Assembly: GCA_013289835.1 (NCBI GenBank)
Contig: JABCZG010000001.1
Coordinates: 62,001 to 126,000 of the forward strand
Length of the DNA stretch: 64,000 nt
Direction of reading: 5' to 3'
DNA from: Acidobacteriota bacterium
GTDB lineage: Bacteria; Acidobacteriota; Terriglobia; Acidiferrales; UBA7541
Made by a program: the position numbers and the translations under genes. The stretch's first letter is position 1, and each line of letters starts with the position of its first letter. Shown here piece by piece: positions 7,941 to 16,726 of this stretch. Under the pieces are notes generated by a model. It had not been told where the DNA came from. It saw only the letters and a list, made by a program, of their open reading frames with translations, and ran no database searches.

Positions 7941-9346
7941 TTAATCGGTCCGCCGAAAGACAGCCATCTGCGTCGGCGAACCCAGTGCGGCGTCCTCAGG
8001 CCCAACAGGCAGAAAAGAAACCGCATAGCGGTTCTGCGAAGCGACGCGCTGCGCCCAAGATTGGAATTCGGCACGGGTCCATTCGAAACGGTGATCTCTG
8101 TGGCGGAAGGTGCCGGCCGCGAGCGTTTCGAACTTCGCATTGTATTCGCGATTCGGAGTGGTCATCGCAATTGTCGCAGGCCGAGCATGTTCGAAAAGCA
8201 CGCGCTCAAAAGCGGCCAGGCGCGGGGGATCAAGATGCTCGACAACTTCGACAACGGCCGCGGCATCGTAGCCGGCAAGACGCGCGTCGCGATACATGAG
8301 CGAACCCTGGAGCAGTTTGATGCGTTCTCGTTTCCTGGGCGCAAGCCCTTCGAGTCGAAGCCGATCGGCCGCTTTTTCGAGAACCCGAGGAGACACATCA
8401 ACCCCAACGATTTCCGCGAAGGACGAATCAGCGAGGAGCGCAGCGAGCAGGCGCCCCTCTCCGCAACCGAGGTCGAGGACGCGCTTCGCACCAGATTGGC
8501 GCAGCACCGCCAAGACAGAACCGAGGCGCTGCTGATTCAAGCTGATGCGTTCTTCGAGCGAACCTTCTTCGGCAGCGTGGACTTCGGCAGCTTCGTCGGG
8601 GTCTGCGTCCTCGTCTTCCGTCAAGCGAGCAAGCGCCTCACGCATTAGACGGTGCTGGTGTTTGAGATATCGTCGAGTGATTTCTTCACGCTCAGGATGC
8701 GTGGAAAGCCAGCCTTCCCCGCGACGAAGGAGCTTTTCGACTTCATCTTTGCCGACCCAATAGTGTTTTTCGTCATCGAGGACGGGCAGCAGGACGTAGA
8801 GATGTTGTAAAACTTCCTGCAACCGCTTCTTGGCAGAAAGTTTCACACTCCAATAACGACTCTCCCCCCAGCCGGGAAACTTTTCGTCCAGTGAGTGGTG
8901 CAAGGCGTCCACCGAATAACCGAGCGGCTCGAAAAGACGCCGTAAGAACAATTCGCCACCGCGGCACGGGAGCACGGCAATGCGAATCTCCAGGGGTAAC
9001 TCAATCTCGGCAAGCGTCTGACGATCCTTGCTCCTGCCGCCAAGCGCCGTACCGAAAGCGCGCGCGAGGGCCACGCTCGTGAACGAAGAGGAGGCGTAGG
9101 GCCGGTCATTGACATATTGATCGAGAAGGCCGCCGTCGCCAGACGGGCCGCCGGCTTGCGGACCAATTCAACGGAGTCCACTTCGATCAGCAACGCAGCG
9201 GTACAGCGTTCGGCAGTGGCTTCGGGGTAGAACACATGTGCTGTGCCAAACGAAAGAGCAAGCGTATGCAGCTTCCCCGGGCGCTTGTGGAGCAAGAAGC
9301 CGAGATCCGTAGCCGGCAAATGCGTAGTGGAGATGGTGAGATACAT
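7941..9346 (-). CDS. hen1: Hen1 RNA 3'-terminal 2'-O-methyltransferase, frameshifted
   Basis: The gene reads MYLTISTTHLPATDLGFLLHK from ATG 9346 and then, in another frame from about 9150, GGLLDQYVNDRPY through ALARAFGTALGGRS to the end at 7941. With one base restored it gives about 468 residues, the normal size of bacterial Hen1. The C-terminal methyltransferase shows VLDLGCGEG (SAM binding), EVVEHL (metal-binding Glu and His) and FRHRDHRFEW. Hen1 marks the 3' end of damaged RNA before Pnkp ligates it, protecting the repaired site from the same ribotoxin. The break lies in a GC-rich tract (plus-strand 9144-9157). A TACAAT box at 9355-9360, reading toward the gene, may be a -10 element that gives a nearly leaderless message. 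Confidence 0.85.
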
Positions 9347-9486
9347 GCAGAGTTATTGTACGAGGAAAGGGTACTCTGCGCGAAATCGGACGATCAGAAC
9401 TTACAAGCTGGACTGGAGAATGCGGAGTCACCGGAAAAGTGGATACTACACTCCGCTTCGAGTTGATTCGTTTCTTCCAAGGAGAT

Positions 9487-11388
9487 CTAGGTGGTCAAAC
9501 CGATACGGTGAAGCATGATTTGGAAGCGCGGATCAAGACGCAGGTGATCCAACAGCAAGTCCGATTGAAGGGGCAAGACAAAGTCTAACGACTTCTCCGA
9601 GTAAGCCTTCTCCAGTAGAGCGAAAGCTTTGTCGTTTTCGCCGAGGCCGGCATAGATGGTGGCCATCGTGTACGGCGAAGCAGGTGCGTGTTTTGCTTTG
9701 CGCTCCAAATCGCGAAGGATCTTGTCCGCTTCGGCTTTCTTGCCTGCGGCGGAATAGGCATGTGCCAACGCAACGGCGGGGGTTAGAGAACCATCGGACA
9801 ACTGCAGCGCCTGCTGATACTCGGATATCGCTTTCTGAAGTTCGCCCGTACCTTCGTAACCGACTCCGAGAAAGTAGTGTTGACCCGAGTCCTTAGGGTC
9901 CAGAAGCAGGCCTCGCTTGCTGGCTTCAATCAAGGCGGGGTAATCCCGCAGCGCATAGTACGTTTGTGATTCGGCGCTAGCCGAGCTGAAACCGTAATCC
10001 AGCTGGTCGATTTTTGCGATCTCGGCAAGAGCTTCCGAGCGCCGGCCGACCGAAGCGAGAAAGATGGCGCGATCCTCGTGCGCGCAGCTGTAGCTCGGCG
10101 CCAGAGCAATGGCACGGTTGAACTCTCGCTCGGCGGCGTCCCGGTCCCAATCAAACTGCCAACTCAGTACGCCCAGTGTGTCGTGGGCTTCGCCGATGGT
10201 GTCGTCCAGTTGCGTTGCTTTAGCCAGTGCTTCCTTGGCAGAGCGATAGGCCGGATCCTTTTGCAAGACTCCAGTAAACGCCAAATAGACGTACGTATCC
10301 GCCAGTCCGGCGTACGCCAGAGCGAAGTTTGGATCTTTTTGGATCGCTTCCTCGAACAGATGCTGGGCCTTTTTGAGGGAATCCGGTTTCGTGAATTCGG
10401 TGGTGAAGTAAAGTCGCCCCTTGAGGTAGGCATCGTATGCTGCAGGGTCGACCGCCGTGGCTTGGCGAAGCTGAGCCTGCTGCTGCGAAGTTAGTTTCGC
10501 GCTGATTTGCTGCGCGATGGCGCCCGCCACCTCACCTTGTAGCTTCAGGACATCGCCAATATCGCCGTCATAGGTATCCGCCCAAAGGTGGTGATCGGTA
10601 GACGCCTCGAGGAGTTGGGCGGTGACGCGCACGCGCCCTCCCGAGCGAATGACCGAACCTTCCACGATGGCGTCCACGTGCAGTTCCTTGGCAATTTCAG
10701 GCAGACGTTTTTTTGTGCCTTTGTACTGCAGGACGGAAGTCCGCGAGATGACGCGAAGCGAGCCGACCTTAGCAAGGTCAGTAATCAATTGGTCGGTCAT
10801 GCCATCCGCAAAGAATTCCTCGGACGGGTCGCCGGACAGATTGTCGAGGGGCAGAACAGCAATGGAATTCAAGCGAGGGGCAGCGCTGGCAGGAGCTCCA
10901 GCAGTGCGCGCGAGCCACAAGGCAATGCTTAAAACGAGGACGGCCAAGACCGTGGTGAGCAGGACGGCATGAGATTTGGTGACCCGGAGGTGGCCAGGCA
11001 GGTCGGCCGGCGGCGCGGAGTCGGCGGCGCCAGAGGGGGCCGGCAAGTCTCCGACACGCACCGGCGCGATAAACCGGTAGCCGCGGCGCGGCAGCGTTTC
11101 AATGTAGCGGGGCCTCTCGGCGGAGTCGCCGAGCACCTCGCGAAGGCGCGCAATCGCATTGTGCAGGCTATGGTCGAAGTCGACGAAGGTATCGGCGGCC
11201 CAAATCTCCGCCCGAAGTTCCTCGAGGGTCACGACATCGCCGGCGCGCTTGAGCAGAGCGGACAAGACTTGCAGCGGCTGACCTTGCAGCCGCAGTCGTA
11301 TACCGTGTTTGCGCAACTCCCCGGCGCGGACGTCCAGTTCAAAGACGTCAAAGCAAAGCCGGCGTGCGTTTGGTGCGGAAGTAGCCAT
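9487..11388 (-). CDS. winged-helix DNA-binding / membrane / TPR regulator (CadC-ToxR type)
   Basis: A 633-residue, one-component membrane regulator. Residues about 10-105 form an OmpR-type winged helix (FDVFELDVRAGEL; LEELRAEIW; SLHNAIARLREVLGD; RYIETLPRRGYRF). A transmembrane helix follows (AVLLTTVLAVLVLSIALWL), then a TolB-like segment (SIAVLPLDNLSGDPSEEFFADGMTD split over two lines of conserved residues) and at least six TPR-like repeats to the C-terminus. This domain order is very common in Acidobacteriota. The TPR half would lie outside the membrane and the DNA-binding half inside. It is divergent from the cupredoxin gene, with an inverted repeat between them at 11468-11485. Target genes are unknown. 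Confidence 0.88.
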   Translation of the reverse strand: MATSAPNARRLCFDVFELDVRAGELRKHGIRLRLQGQPLQVLSALLKRAGDVVTLEELRAEIWAADTFVDFDHSLHNAIARLREVLGDSAERPRYIETLPRRGYRFIAPVRVGDLPAPSGAADSAPPADLPGHLRVTKSHAVLLTTVLAVLVLSIALWLARTAGAPASAAPRLNSIAVLPLDNLSGDPSEEFFADGMTDQLITDLAKVGSLRVISRTSVLQYKGTKKRLPEIAKELHVDAIVEGSVIRSGGRVRVTAQLLEASTDHHLWADTYDGDIGDVLKLQGEVAGAIAQQISAKLTSQQQAQLRQATAVDPAAYDAYLKGRLYFTTEFTKPDSLKKAQHLFEEAIQKDPNFALAYAGLADTYVYLAFTGVLQKDPAYRSAKEALAKATQLDDTIGEAHDTLGVLSWQFDWDRDAAEREFNRAIALAPSYSCAHEDRAIFLASVGRRSEALAEIAKIDQLDYGFSSASAESQTYYALRDYPALIEASKRGLLLDPKDSGQHYFLGVGYEGTGELQKAISEYQQALQLSDGSLTPAVALAHAYSAAGKKAEADKILRDLERKAKHAPASPYTMATIYAGLGENDKAFALLEKAYSEKSLDFVLPLQSDLLLDHLRLDPRFQIMLHRIGLTT

Positions 11389-11467
11389 AGCAAGGACCGC
11401 AAGTCCACAAAGCCTATCACAATTTTTGGTTTAGGGGGTTCATCGAGGTGTTCCGAAAACGCCTTTG

Positions 11468-11485
11468 TTCTTAATAGTTTAAGAA
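11468..11485. promoter_or_regulatory. perfect inverted repeat, possible operator
   Basis: TTCTTAA, a four-base spacer TAGT, then TTAAGAA. It lies in the divergent region between the winged-helix/TPR regulator (start 11388) and the cupredoxin gene (start 11649). A regulator-binding site is plausible, but a single occurrence cannot establish it. Confidence 0.3.
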
Positions 11486-11648
11486 TGGAGAAAACTTTGG
11501 GGACAGATGGGGCTAGCAAGGATTGACGCCTGCGCGACTACCGGCGAAAGTTGCCGCCAGAAACGCACTTGAGACCGAAATCGCCAGCACTGTCCGAGCT
11601 GTCGTCCGTTTCTCGAGTGCCTGGTCAAAACGAAAGGAAAAAAGATCC

Positions 11649-12191
11649 ATGACGAATACCCTGTTGAAGTTCGGTTTAGTTGTTTGTTGTTTCTTGTTCG
11701 CGGGCTGGATGGGGGAAGACGATGCACCAGGTCCGGCACAGGTCGTTGCCTTAGACGAGTGCGATCCGGCCACCTTCAATGCCCCGACTGCGGTTGGCCC
11801 GGATTTCTGCAAGAACGTCGCCCTTGGAGCGTCCACAACGTTTTCTGCATTGTTTGCCAAAGCGGCAGCGGGGACTCCTGACCCGAACTGGGACTTCGAA
11901 CCTGACACGCTGACAATTAAAAAAGGAACTGCCGTTCACGCCGTCAACCAGGGGGGTGAGCCTCACACTTTCACTGAGGTTGCGAAGTTCGGTGGTGGTT
12001 TTATACCAGGGCTCAATGCTCCAGGCGATGAAGTGGCTCCGGAGTGCGCTGGCGGCTTTTCGAAAGTCTCGGTGGCCCGAACGCGCATCCTGCAGGGCAG
12101 CCAACTCCAAGTCACAGGCCTGCCCAAAGGGGATCATTACTTTCAGTGCTGTATCCATCCGTGGATGCGAACGACAGTCGTGGTGAAATGA
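11649..12191 (+). CDS. secreted cupredoxin (plastocyanin-like copper protein)
   Basis: A 180-residue protein starting at ATG 11649, which has AAAGGA a few bases upstream; the longer open frame upstream lacks support. The N-terminus is a signal sequence (LLKFGLVVCCFLFAG). The C-terminal half has the blue-copper pattern: a histidine in GGEPHTFTEV, then Cys, His and Met in CCIHPWM near the C-terminus, preceded by the DHYFQ strand. The Cys doublet (QCCIHP) is slightly unusual. Such proteins carry electrons in the periplasm or are attached outside. It is unclear whether the first cysteine pair in the signal region makes it a lipoprotein. Confidence 0.8.
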   Translation: MTNTLLKFGLVVCCFLFAGWMGEDDAPGPAQVVALDECDPATFNAPTAVGPDFCKNVALGASTTFSALFAKAAAGTPDPNWDFEPDTLTIKKGTAVHAVNQGGEPHTFTEVAKFGGGFIPGLNAPGDEVAPECAGGFSKVSVARTRILQGSQLQVTGLPKGDHYFQCCIHPWMRTTVVVK

Positions 12192-12274
12192 CGCGTTGGC
12201 AGTCCGAATGTCCGGACAGGATGCTCTCTTGCTCTTTCTTGCGTTCCGGGCTGCGCAATGGAATAATCCCCCCC

Positions 12275-12646
12275 ATGATTATAGGCGACCGCCTCCGCGA
12301 AATGCGCGAGGCCAAACAACTCTCCCAGGGTGACATCGAAAAACGTACAGGGTTGCTCCGGTGCTACGTCTCCCGCGTGGAAAATGGCCATACCGTTCCC
12401 GCCGTTGAAACGCTGGAAAAACTCGCGCGTGCGTTCGAGGTTCCCCTTTATCAACTGTTCTACGAAGGCGATGAGCCACCTGAATTGCCAACGCTTCTGA
12501 AGAACAAGCCGTCTGACGAGGACGCTTGGGGTAACTCGGGAAAAGATGCGCGGTTTCTGAACAAACTTCGCCGCTTGATGGGCAAAGCGAACGAGGATGA
12601 TCGCAAACTCATTCTGCTCTTGGCTCAAAAACTGGCGCGCCGCTAG
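12275..12646 (+). CDS. XRE-family helix-turn-helix regulator
   Basis: A 123-residue cytosolic regulator. The Cro/C1-type HTH spans about residues 5-60 (RLREMREAKQLSQGDIEKRTG, then CYVSRVENGHTVPAVETLEKLARAF). The C-terminal part is acidic then basic (EDDRKLILLLAQKLARR), a pattern seen in many acidobacterial XRE proteins. ATG 12275 is chosen because the conserved HTH begins immediately after it. The gene lies about 80 bases after the cupredoxin gene on the same strand and is convergent with the receiver gene at 12696. Target unknown. Confidence 0.85.
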   Translation: MIIGDRLREMREAKQLSQGDIEKRTGLLRCYVSRVENGHTVPAVETLEKLARAFEVPLYQLFYEGDEPPELPTLLKNKPSDEDAWGNSGKDARFLNKLRRLMGKANEDDRKLILLLAQKLARR

Positions 12647-12695
12647 CCGACTGCTTGGATGGGGCAGTCGTTACACTGTGAGGATGTTCGCGAGG

Positions 12696-13064
12696 TCATT
12701 CGAGGCCGCAGACTTCGCGAGCGTTGTCGACGAGTGTCGCCAAATCATCGAGCTTGGAAAAGACCGCCGTTATACCGCTCGCAAGAGCTTCCTTCTCGGT
12801 GTCTGCATCGCAATCTGCCGTGAGCAAGAAAATCGGCAATTTAGGCGCTATCGCTTTCAGTTCACGAGCCAACTGCAGTCCGTTCATTTCGGGCATTGAG
12901 AGGTCCAGAACGGCGAGGTTTGGCGAGACCTGCCTGGCCTTTTCCAGGGCTTCGAGCGCATTTTCGGCCGCTACACAAGCGTCAAAGCCGCTGCCAGATT
13001 CGAAAAGCGTGCGGAGGAGTGCTCGAAAAGCGTTATCGTCGTCGACGATGAGCACTACAGCCAT
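12696..13064 (-). CDS. single-domain response regulator receiver
   Basis: 122 residues that make one CheY-like receiver and nothing else. The acidic pocket is VDDD (7-10), the phosphoacceptor is Asp54 in LDLSMPEMNG, the switch Thr is in LLTAD and the conserved Lys is in FSKLDD. A lone receiver normally acts as a phosphate shuttle or by protein contact. Several orphan or hybrid kinases are nearby, including the PAS kinases at 13899 and 16727, but their own cognate regulators are adjacent to them, so the partner is undecided. Confidence 0.88.
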   Translation of the reverse strand: MAVVLIVDDDNAFRALLRTLFESGSGFDACVAAENALEALEKARQVSPNLAVLDLSMPEMNGLQLARELKAIAPKLPIFLLTADCDADTEKEALASGITAVFSKLDDLATLVDNAREVCGLE

Positions 13065-13142
13065 GTTTCGCTCCGATCTGAAAGAATTTGTCCGGGAGAA
13101 ATCCGGCGGGCGCAGCTCTTTCTGGGAGCTGAAATGCCAGCG

Positions 13143-13397
13143 TCATTTCTGGCGTGCGCTCTTTTCCACGTCTATCTCAGGCTTTAGCGCTTTCTGGCAA
13201 TGTGAGCAGCACGGAATCTTCCTTTCCCAGGTGACCTCAAGAGTTTGCAAACAGAACGGGCAGCGGCCTGACCATTCGTGATCGCACTCCGGGCACGTGC
13301 TGAATATAAGGTCTCCGCGGCGGACGAGCTTGGCACCATCTCGAAGAGAAACCAGAAAACGACACCTCCGGTTTTTGCAGATCAAGAATTCTTCCAC
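13143..13397 (-). CDS. small zinc-ribbon protein
   Basis: 84 residues from GTG 13397, which is preceded by AGGGGG at good spacing; the open frame continues to 13505 but those residues are basic and low-complexity. Four cysteine pairs are visible (CKNRRC, CPECDHEW, CPFC, CCSHC), so one or two zinc ribbons are likely. It looks like a stand-alone nucleic-acid- or protein-binding module. Nothing more specific can be said. Confidence 0.55.
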   Translation of the reverse strand: MEEFLICKNRRCRFLVSLRDGAKLVRRGDLIFSTCPECDHEWSGRCPFCLQTLEVTWERKIPCCSHCQKALKPEIDVEKSARQK

Positions 13398-13455
13398 GCG
13401 GTGAACCCCCTTGCGAGCGACACGTCTTCTAGTGGCACGAGAAGCGGGGCGAAAC

Positions 13456-13791
13456 CTACAAGTCGAATTCGGGCCCAGGAAGTCCTGTCTGTTTCCAGAG
13501 ATCAAATTTCACCCAGTCAAGCGCGATCAGCAAAGGGATGGCGAGTTGAGCGTGCGCCTGCGAGCGCGGGATTCGCCCACGCGTAAAGATCCCAGCTCCG
13601 ACAATCTATTTATGGAACGCCGAGCGTCTGCCCGCAATGCCGGGAACTACGTACCACCATCTACGTACCCGCTTGCACCTCACAATGGCTTGGAACTCCG
13701 CCACCAGTGCGCGTTTATCCGCAGGATTCCTGCTCCAGGCTTGAACCCCTGCAATGTAGACCTGGCCCAACTGGGCAAGACAGCGAGCCAT
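13456..13791 (-). pseudogene. possible remnant gene interrupted by an in-frame TAG
   Basis: Between the zinc-ribbon gene and the PAS kinase there is about 500 bases without a clear intact gene. On the minus strand a frame from ATG 13791 (MARCLAQLGQVYIAGVQAW) runs to TAG at 13606-13608 and continues in the same frame for 49 codons, including LAIPLLIALDWVKFDLWK, to TAG at 13456. The amino-acid composition looks protein-like on both sides. It may be a decayed gene or chance. No family is recognised. Confidence 0.3.
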
Positions 13792-13898
13792 TTTTCCAGG
13801 ATAGGAGTACTATCGGCTCAACGAAGCAGTGGGACCGTAAGTGGCTACCTCCGATTGAAATAAAGGACTAGCAGCCCGTCCGAGCGCCAGGAATCCTG

Positions 13899-15803
13899 AT
13901 GGATGCCAGGTCGGGTCCGGTGGAGGGCACCATGAGCCAAACCGGGGCCAACACGCACGACAGCGACGCTGACGAAGCTTCGAATGTTATCGAAGAGCGC
14001 CTGCGGCTCATCATTGACACCATCCCCACAATCGTCTGGCGCAAATTGCCTGACGGCTCGGCTGATTTCTTCAATCGAAATTTTCGCGAATATACGGGTC
14101 TCTCCTTGGAAGACGGTCTCGGCTGGGGATGGATGATGAATGCGTTCCATCCTGACGACCGTTTGGTGGAAGAGTGGCGCACTGCTTTGGCGGCTGGGAA
14201 ACCCTTTGACAAGGAGGCGCGCCTGCGCCGGGCCGACGGGCAATATCGCTGGTTCCTGATTCGCGCCGTTCCGTTTCGAGACGAGCAGGGAAACATCGTC
14301 CATTGGTATGGAACATCCACCGACATCGAAGATCTGAAACAGGCTGAAGATCGCATTCGGCTGGTCATCAACACAATCCCGACGATGGCCTGGACCCTTC
14401 GGCCGGATGGCGTCGTTGATTTCGTCAATCAGCCTTGGCTGGACTATACGGGCCTCACTTTTGAGCATGAAATTGACGACGCGACGCGCGTAGTTCATCC
14501 CGAAGATCTTCCAAGAGTCGTAAAAAAGTGGCTGGCGGACATGGCCGCGGGGGAATCCTCCGAGGATGAAATGCGTTTGCGTCGGGCTGACGGGGAATTT
14601 CGCTGGTTCCTGGTCCGCACCGCTCCTTTGCGTGACAAGCAGGGCAATATCGTTGAGTGGTACGGAGTATCCATCGATATTGAAGACCGCAAGCGCGCGG
14701 AAGAAGCCCTCCGATCGAGCGAGCGGGAACAGCGTCTCATCGCCGCGCAATTGGAAAGAGAGCGCGCTCGCTTGGTGGAGGCTCAGGAGGTGGCGAAAAT
14801 CGGAAGTTGGGAAGCGGAGTTGCAAAGCTTGAACGTGATTTGGTCCGAGCAAACCCACCGCATCTTTGAGACGGATCCGTCTCGCTTCCATCCGACCCGC
14901 CCAAATTTTCGAGAATTCATCCATCCGGAGGACCGCGCGAAAGTGGATCTGGCTCTTGTAGCGTCGCTCGAGAAGCGATCCCCTTCCACGGTCGAATACC
15001 GGATCGTTATGCCGGATGGCCGCGTCAAAATACTCGAAGAGCGCTGGCAAGCTTTTCATGATGAAGAAGGAAAGCCCATTCGTGTTGCGGGCACTTGCCG
15101 TGACATCACCGAGCGCGTGCGAGCCGAGGAGGAACTCCGCCGCCTATCCGGCCAGCTCTTGCGTTTGCAGGATGAGGAGCGCCGCAGAATCGCCAGGGAT
15201 ATGCACGACTCCACCGGCCAGGGCCTTGTCGCTCTGGCAACTGCTCTGAGTCAGCTCCATGCTTCCATTCCTTCGTCCTCCAGGAGATCGCGCAAGCTCG
15301 CTTCCGAGTGCCAAGCGTTGGCGGAGCAATGCATCCGTGAAATTCGCACTCTGTCGTATCTATTGCACCCGCCAATGCTGGAAGAAGCGGGATTGGAAGA
15401 TGCCATCCGGCTGTTTGTGGAGGGCTTCACCAAACGCAGCGGAGTCCAGGTGGAGCTGGAAATTTCGCCGAAGTTCGGGCGGCTTGACCCTGATGTGGAA
15501 TTGACGCTGTTTCGCGTGGTTCAAGAGAGCCTCAACAACATCCGGCGTCATTCGGGAAGTCCGCGGGCCAAAATACGAGTGGCTCGCAAGCCGCAAGAGA
15601 TCACGCTGGAAGTGAGCGATGCAGGCAGCGGGATTTCGAAAAAGCAACCGGTGCAGGACGGGGAAATCCCCTTTAAGCTTGGCGTTGGCATCCCGAGCAT
15701 GCACGAACGCATGAAGCTCATTGGCGGACAACTTACAATCGATTCCAGCAGCAGCGGCACAACCGTGCGCGTGACGATACGAATCAATGAGCAGACGCAC
15801 TAA
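13899..15803 (+). CDS. multi-PAS sensor histidine kinase (NarX/DegS class)
   Basis: A 634-residue cytosolic kinase with no membrane segments. Three PAS/PAC modules occupy about 30-150, 155-275 and 295-405, the first two being close copies (RRADGQYRWFLIRAVPFRD and RRADGEFRWFLVRTAPLRD), which suggests an internal duplication. The HisKA_3 phosphoacceptor is His436 in RDMHDSTGQGL and the HATPase domain follows (VVQESLNNIRRHSG; EVSDAGSGI). The start may be ATG 13899 or 13932. It overlaps the NarL-type regulator by 17 bases, so the two form a two-component pair. The stimulus is unknown; PAS domains of this sort may bind heme, flavin or small ligands. Confidence 0.92.
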   Translation: MDARSGPVEGTMSQTGANTHDSDADEASNVIEERLRLIIDTIPTIVWRKLPDGSADFFNRNFREYTGLSLEDGLGWGWMMNAFHPDDRLVEEWRTALAAGKPFDKEARLRRADGQYRWFLIRAVPFRDEQGNIVHWYGTSTDIEDLKQAEDRIRLVINTIPTMAWTLRPDGVVDFVNQPWLDYTGLTFEHEIDDATRVVHPEDLPRVVKKWLADMAAGESSEDEMRLRRADGEFRWFLVRTAPLRDKQGNIVEWYGVSIDIEDRKRAEEALRSSEREQRLIAAQLERERARLVEAQEVAKIGSWEAELQSLNVIWSEQTHRIFETDPSRFHPTRPNFREFIHPEDRAKVDLALVASLEKRSPSTVEYRIVMPDGRVKILEERWQAFHDEEGKPIRVAGTCRDITERVRAEEELRRLSGQLLRLQDEERRRIARDMHDSTGQGLVALATALSQLHASIPSSSRRSRKLASECQALAEQCIREIRTLSYLLHPPMLEEAGLEDAIRLFVEGFTKRSGVQVELEISPKFGRLDPDVELTLFRVVQESLNNIRRHSGSPRAKIRVARKPQEITLEVSDAGSGISKKQPVQDGEIPFKLGVGIPSMHERMKLIGGQLTIDSSSSGTTVRVTIRINEQTH

Positions 15804-16470
15804 GACGCTTCGCATTTTGCTGGCCGACGACCACGAACTCGTCCGTCGCGGCATTCGCGGACTCCTCCGCGCTCGCCGCGGCTGGCGAGTGATTGGAGAG
15901 GCGGCCAACGGGCGGGAAGCCGTAGAGAAGGCAACCAAGCTGAAACCGGACATAGCCGTCGTTGACGTCAGCATGCCCGAATTAGACGGCCTCCAGGCCA
16001 CGCATCTGATTCGACGCGCAAGTCCAACTACCGAGGTTGTAGTCCTCACTATGCATGAGTCCGACCAGATGGTCCGCCGCGTTTTGGACGCAGGCGCCCT
16101 CGGCTACGTCTTGAAATCTGATCTCGCAGCAAATCTCGTTAAGGCTGTCAAGAATGTTTCCGCGGGCAAGCTCTTCCTGACTCCCAAAGTATCCGACATC
16201 GTTCTAAAGGGATTTCTCAAGAATGCAAATCAGATTGGCACAGCGGAGCAGACACAACCCAGACCAACTCCCCGAGAATTCGAAATAATTCGTCTTTTGG
16301 CGGAGGGGAAACCGAATAAGGTCATTGCCGCCAATCTGGGAATTACGATCAGGACAGTCGAGACCCACCGGGCAAAAATCATGCAGAAACTTGGACTGCA
16401 TTCCCTCGCCGAGCTCGTCCACTACGCCATCCGACAAAACTTAGTCGCCCTTCCCAATCTTCCAGAATAA
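15787..16470 (+). CDS. NarL/LuxR-family response regulator
   Basis: 227 residues with an N-terminal receiver (LLADDHE acidic pocket; phosphoacceptor Asp60 in VVDVSMPELDG; Lys in YVLKSD) and a C-terminal LuxR-type HTH (PTPREFEIIRLLAEGKPNKVIA, TVETHRAKIMQKLGL). The start lies inside the end of the PAS kinase gene, so translation is coupled and phosphorylation by that kinase is very likely. Downstream, 16471-16726 has no gene and no clear terminator. Confidence 0.94.
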   Translation: MSRRTKTLRILLADDHELVRRGIRGLLRARRGWRVIGEAANGREAVEKATKLKPDIAVVDVSMPELDGLQATHLIRRASPTTEVVVLTMHESDQMVRRVLDAGALGYVLKSDLAANLVKAVKNVSAGKLFLTPKVSDIVLKGFLKNANQIGTAEQTQPRPTPREFEIIRLLAEGKPNKVIAANLGITIRTVETHRAKIMQKLGLHSLAELVHYAIRQNLVALPNLPE

Positions 16471-16726
16471 ATACACGAGCACAGATGTTACGATTCGCTT
16501 CACTGCTGCGGCCGTCATACCTCCCTGCTTCGATTGCTTTGGGCATCCCGCCGACCCAACTGCAGGTAGTCGCATACGCACATCCATCTGGTAGTTAGTC
16601 TTGACGCAACTTCTCCATGGGTCCACACTCTATGAGTAGCTGTTTCACCCCCTTCCTTTTGTCCCTTCCGACGTCTAGTTGGGGAAACTCGGTTTATTTC
16701 CGTCCGGTTGAGCGCCGCGTCCATTT

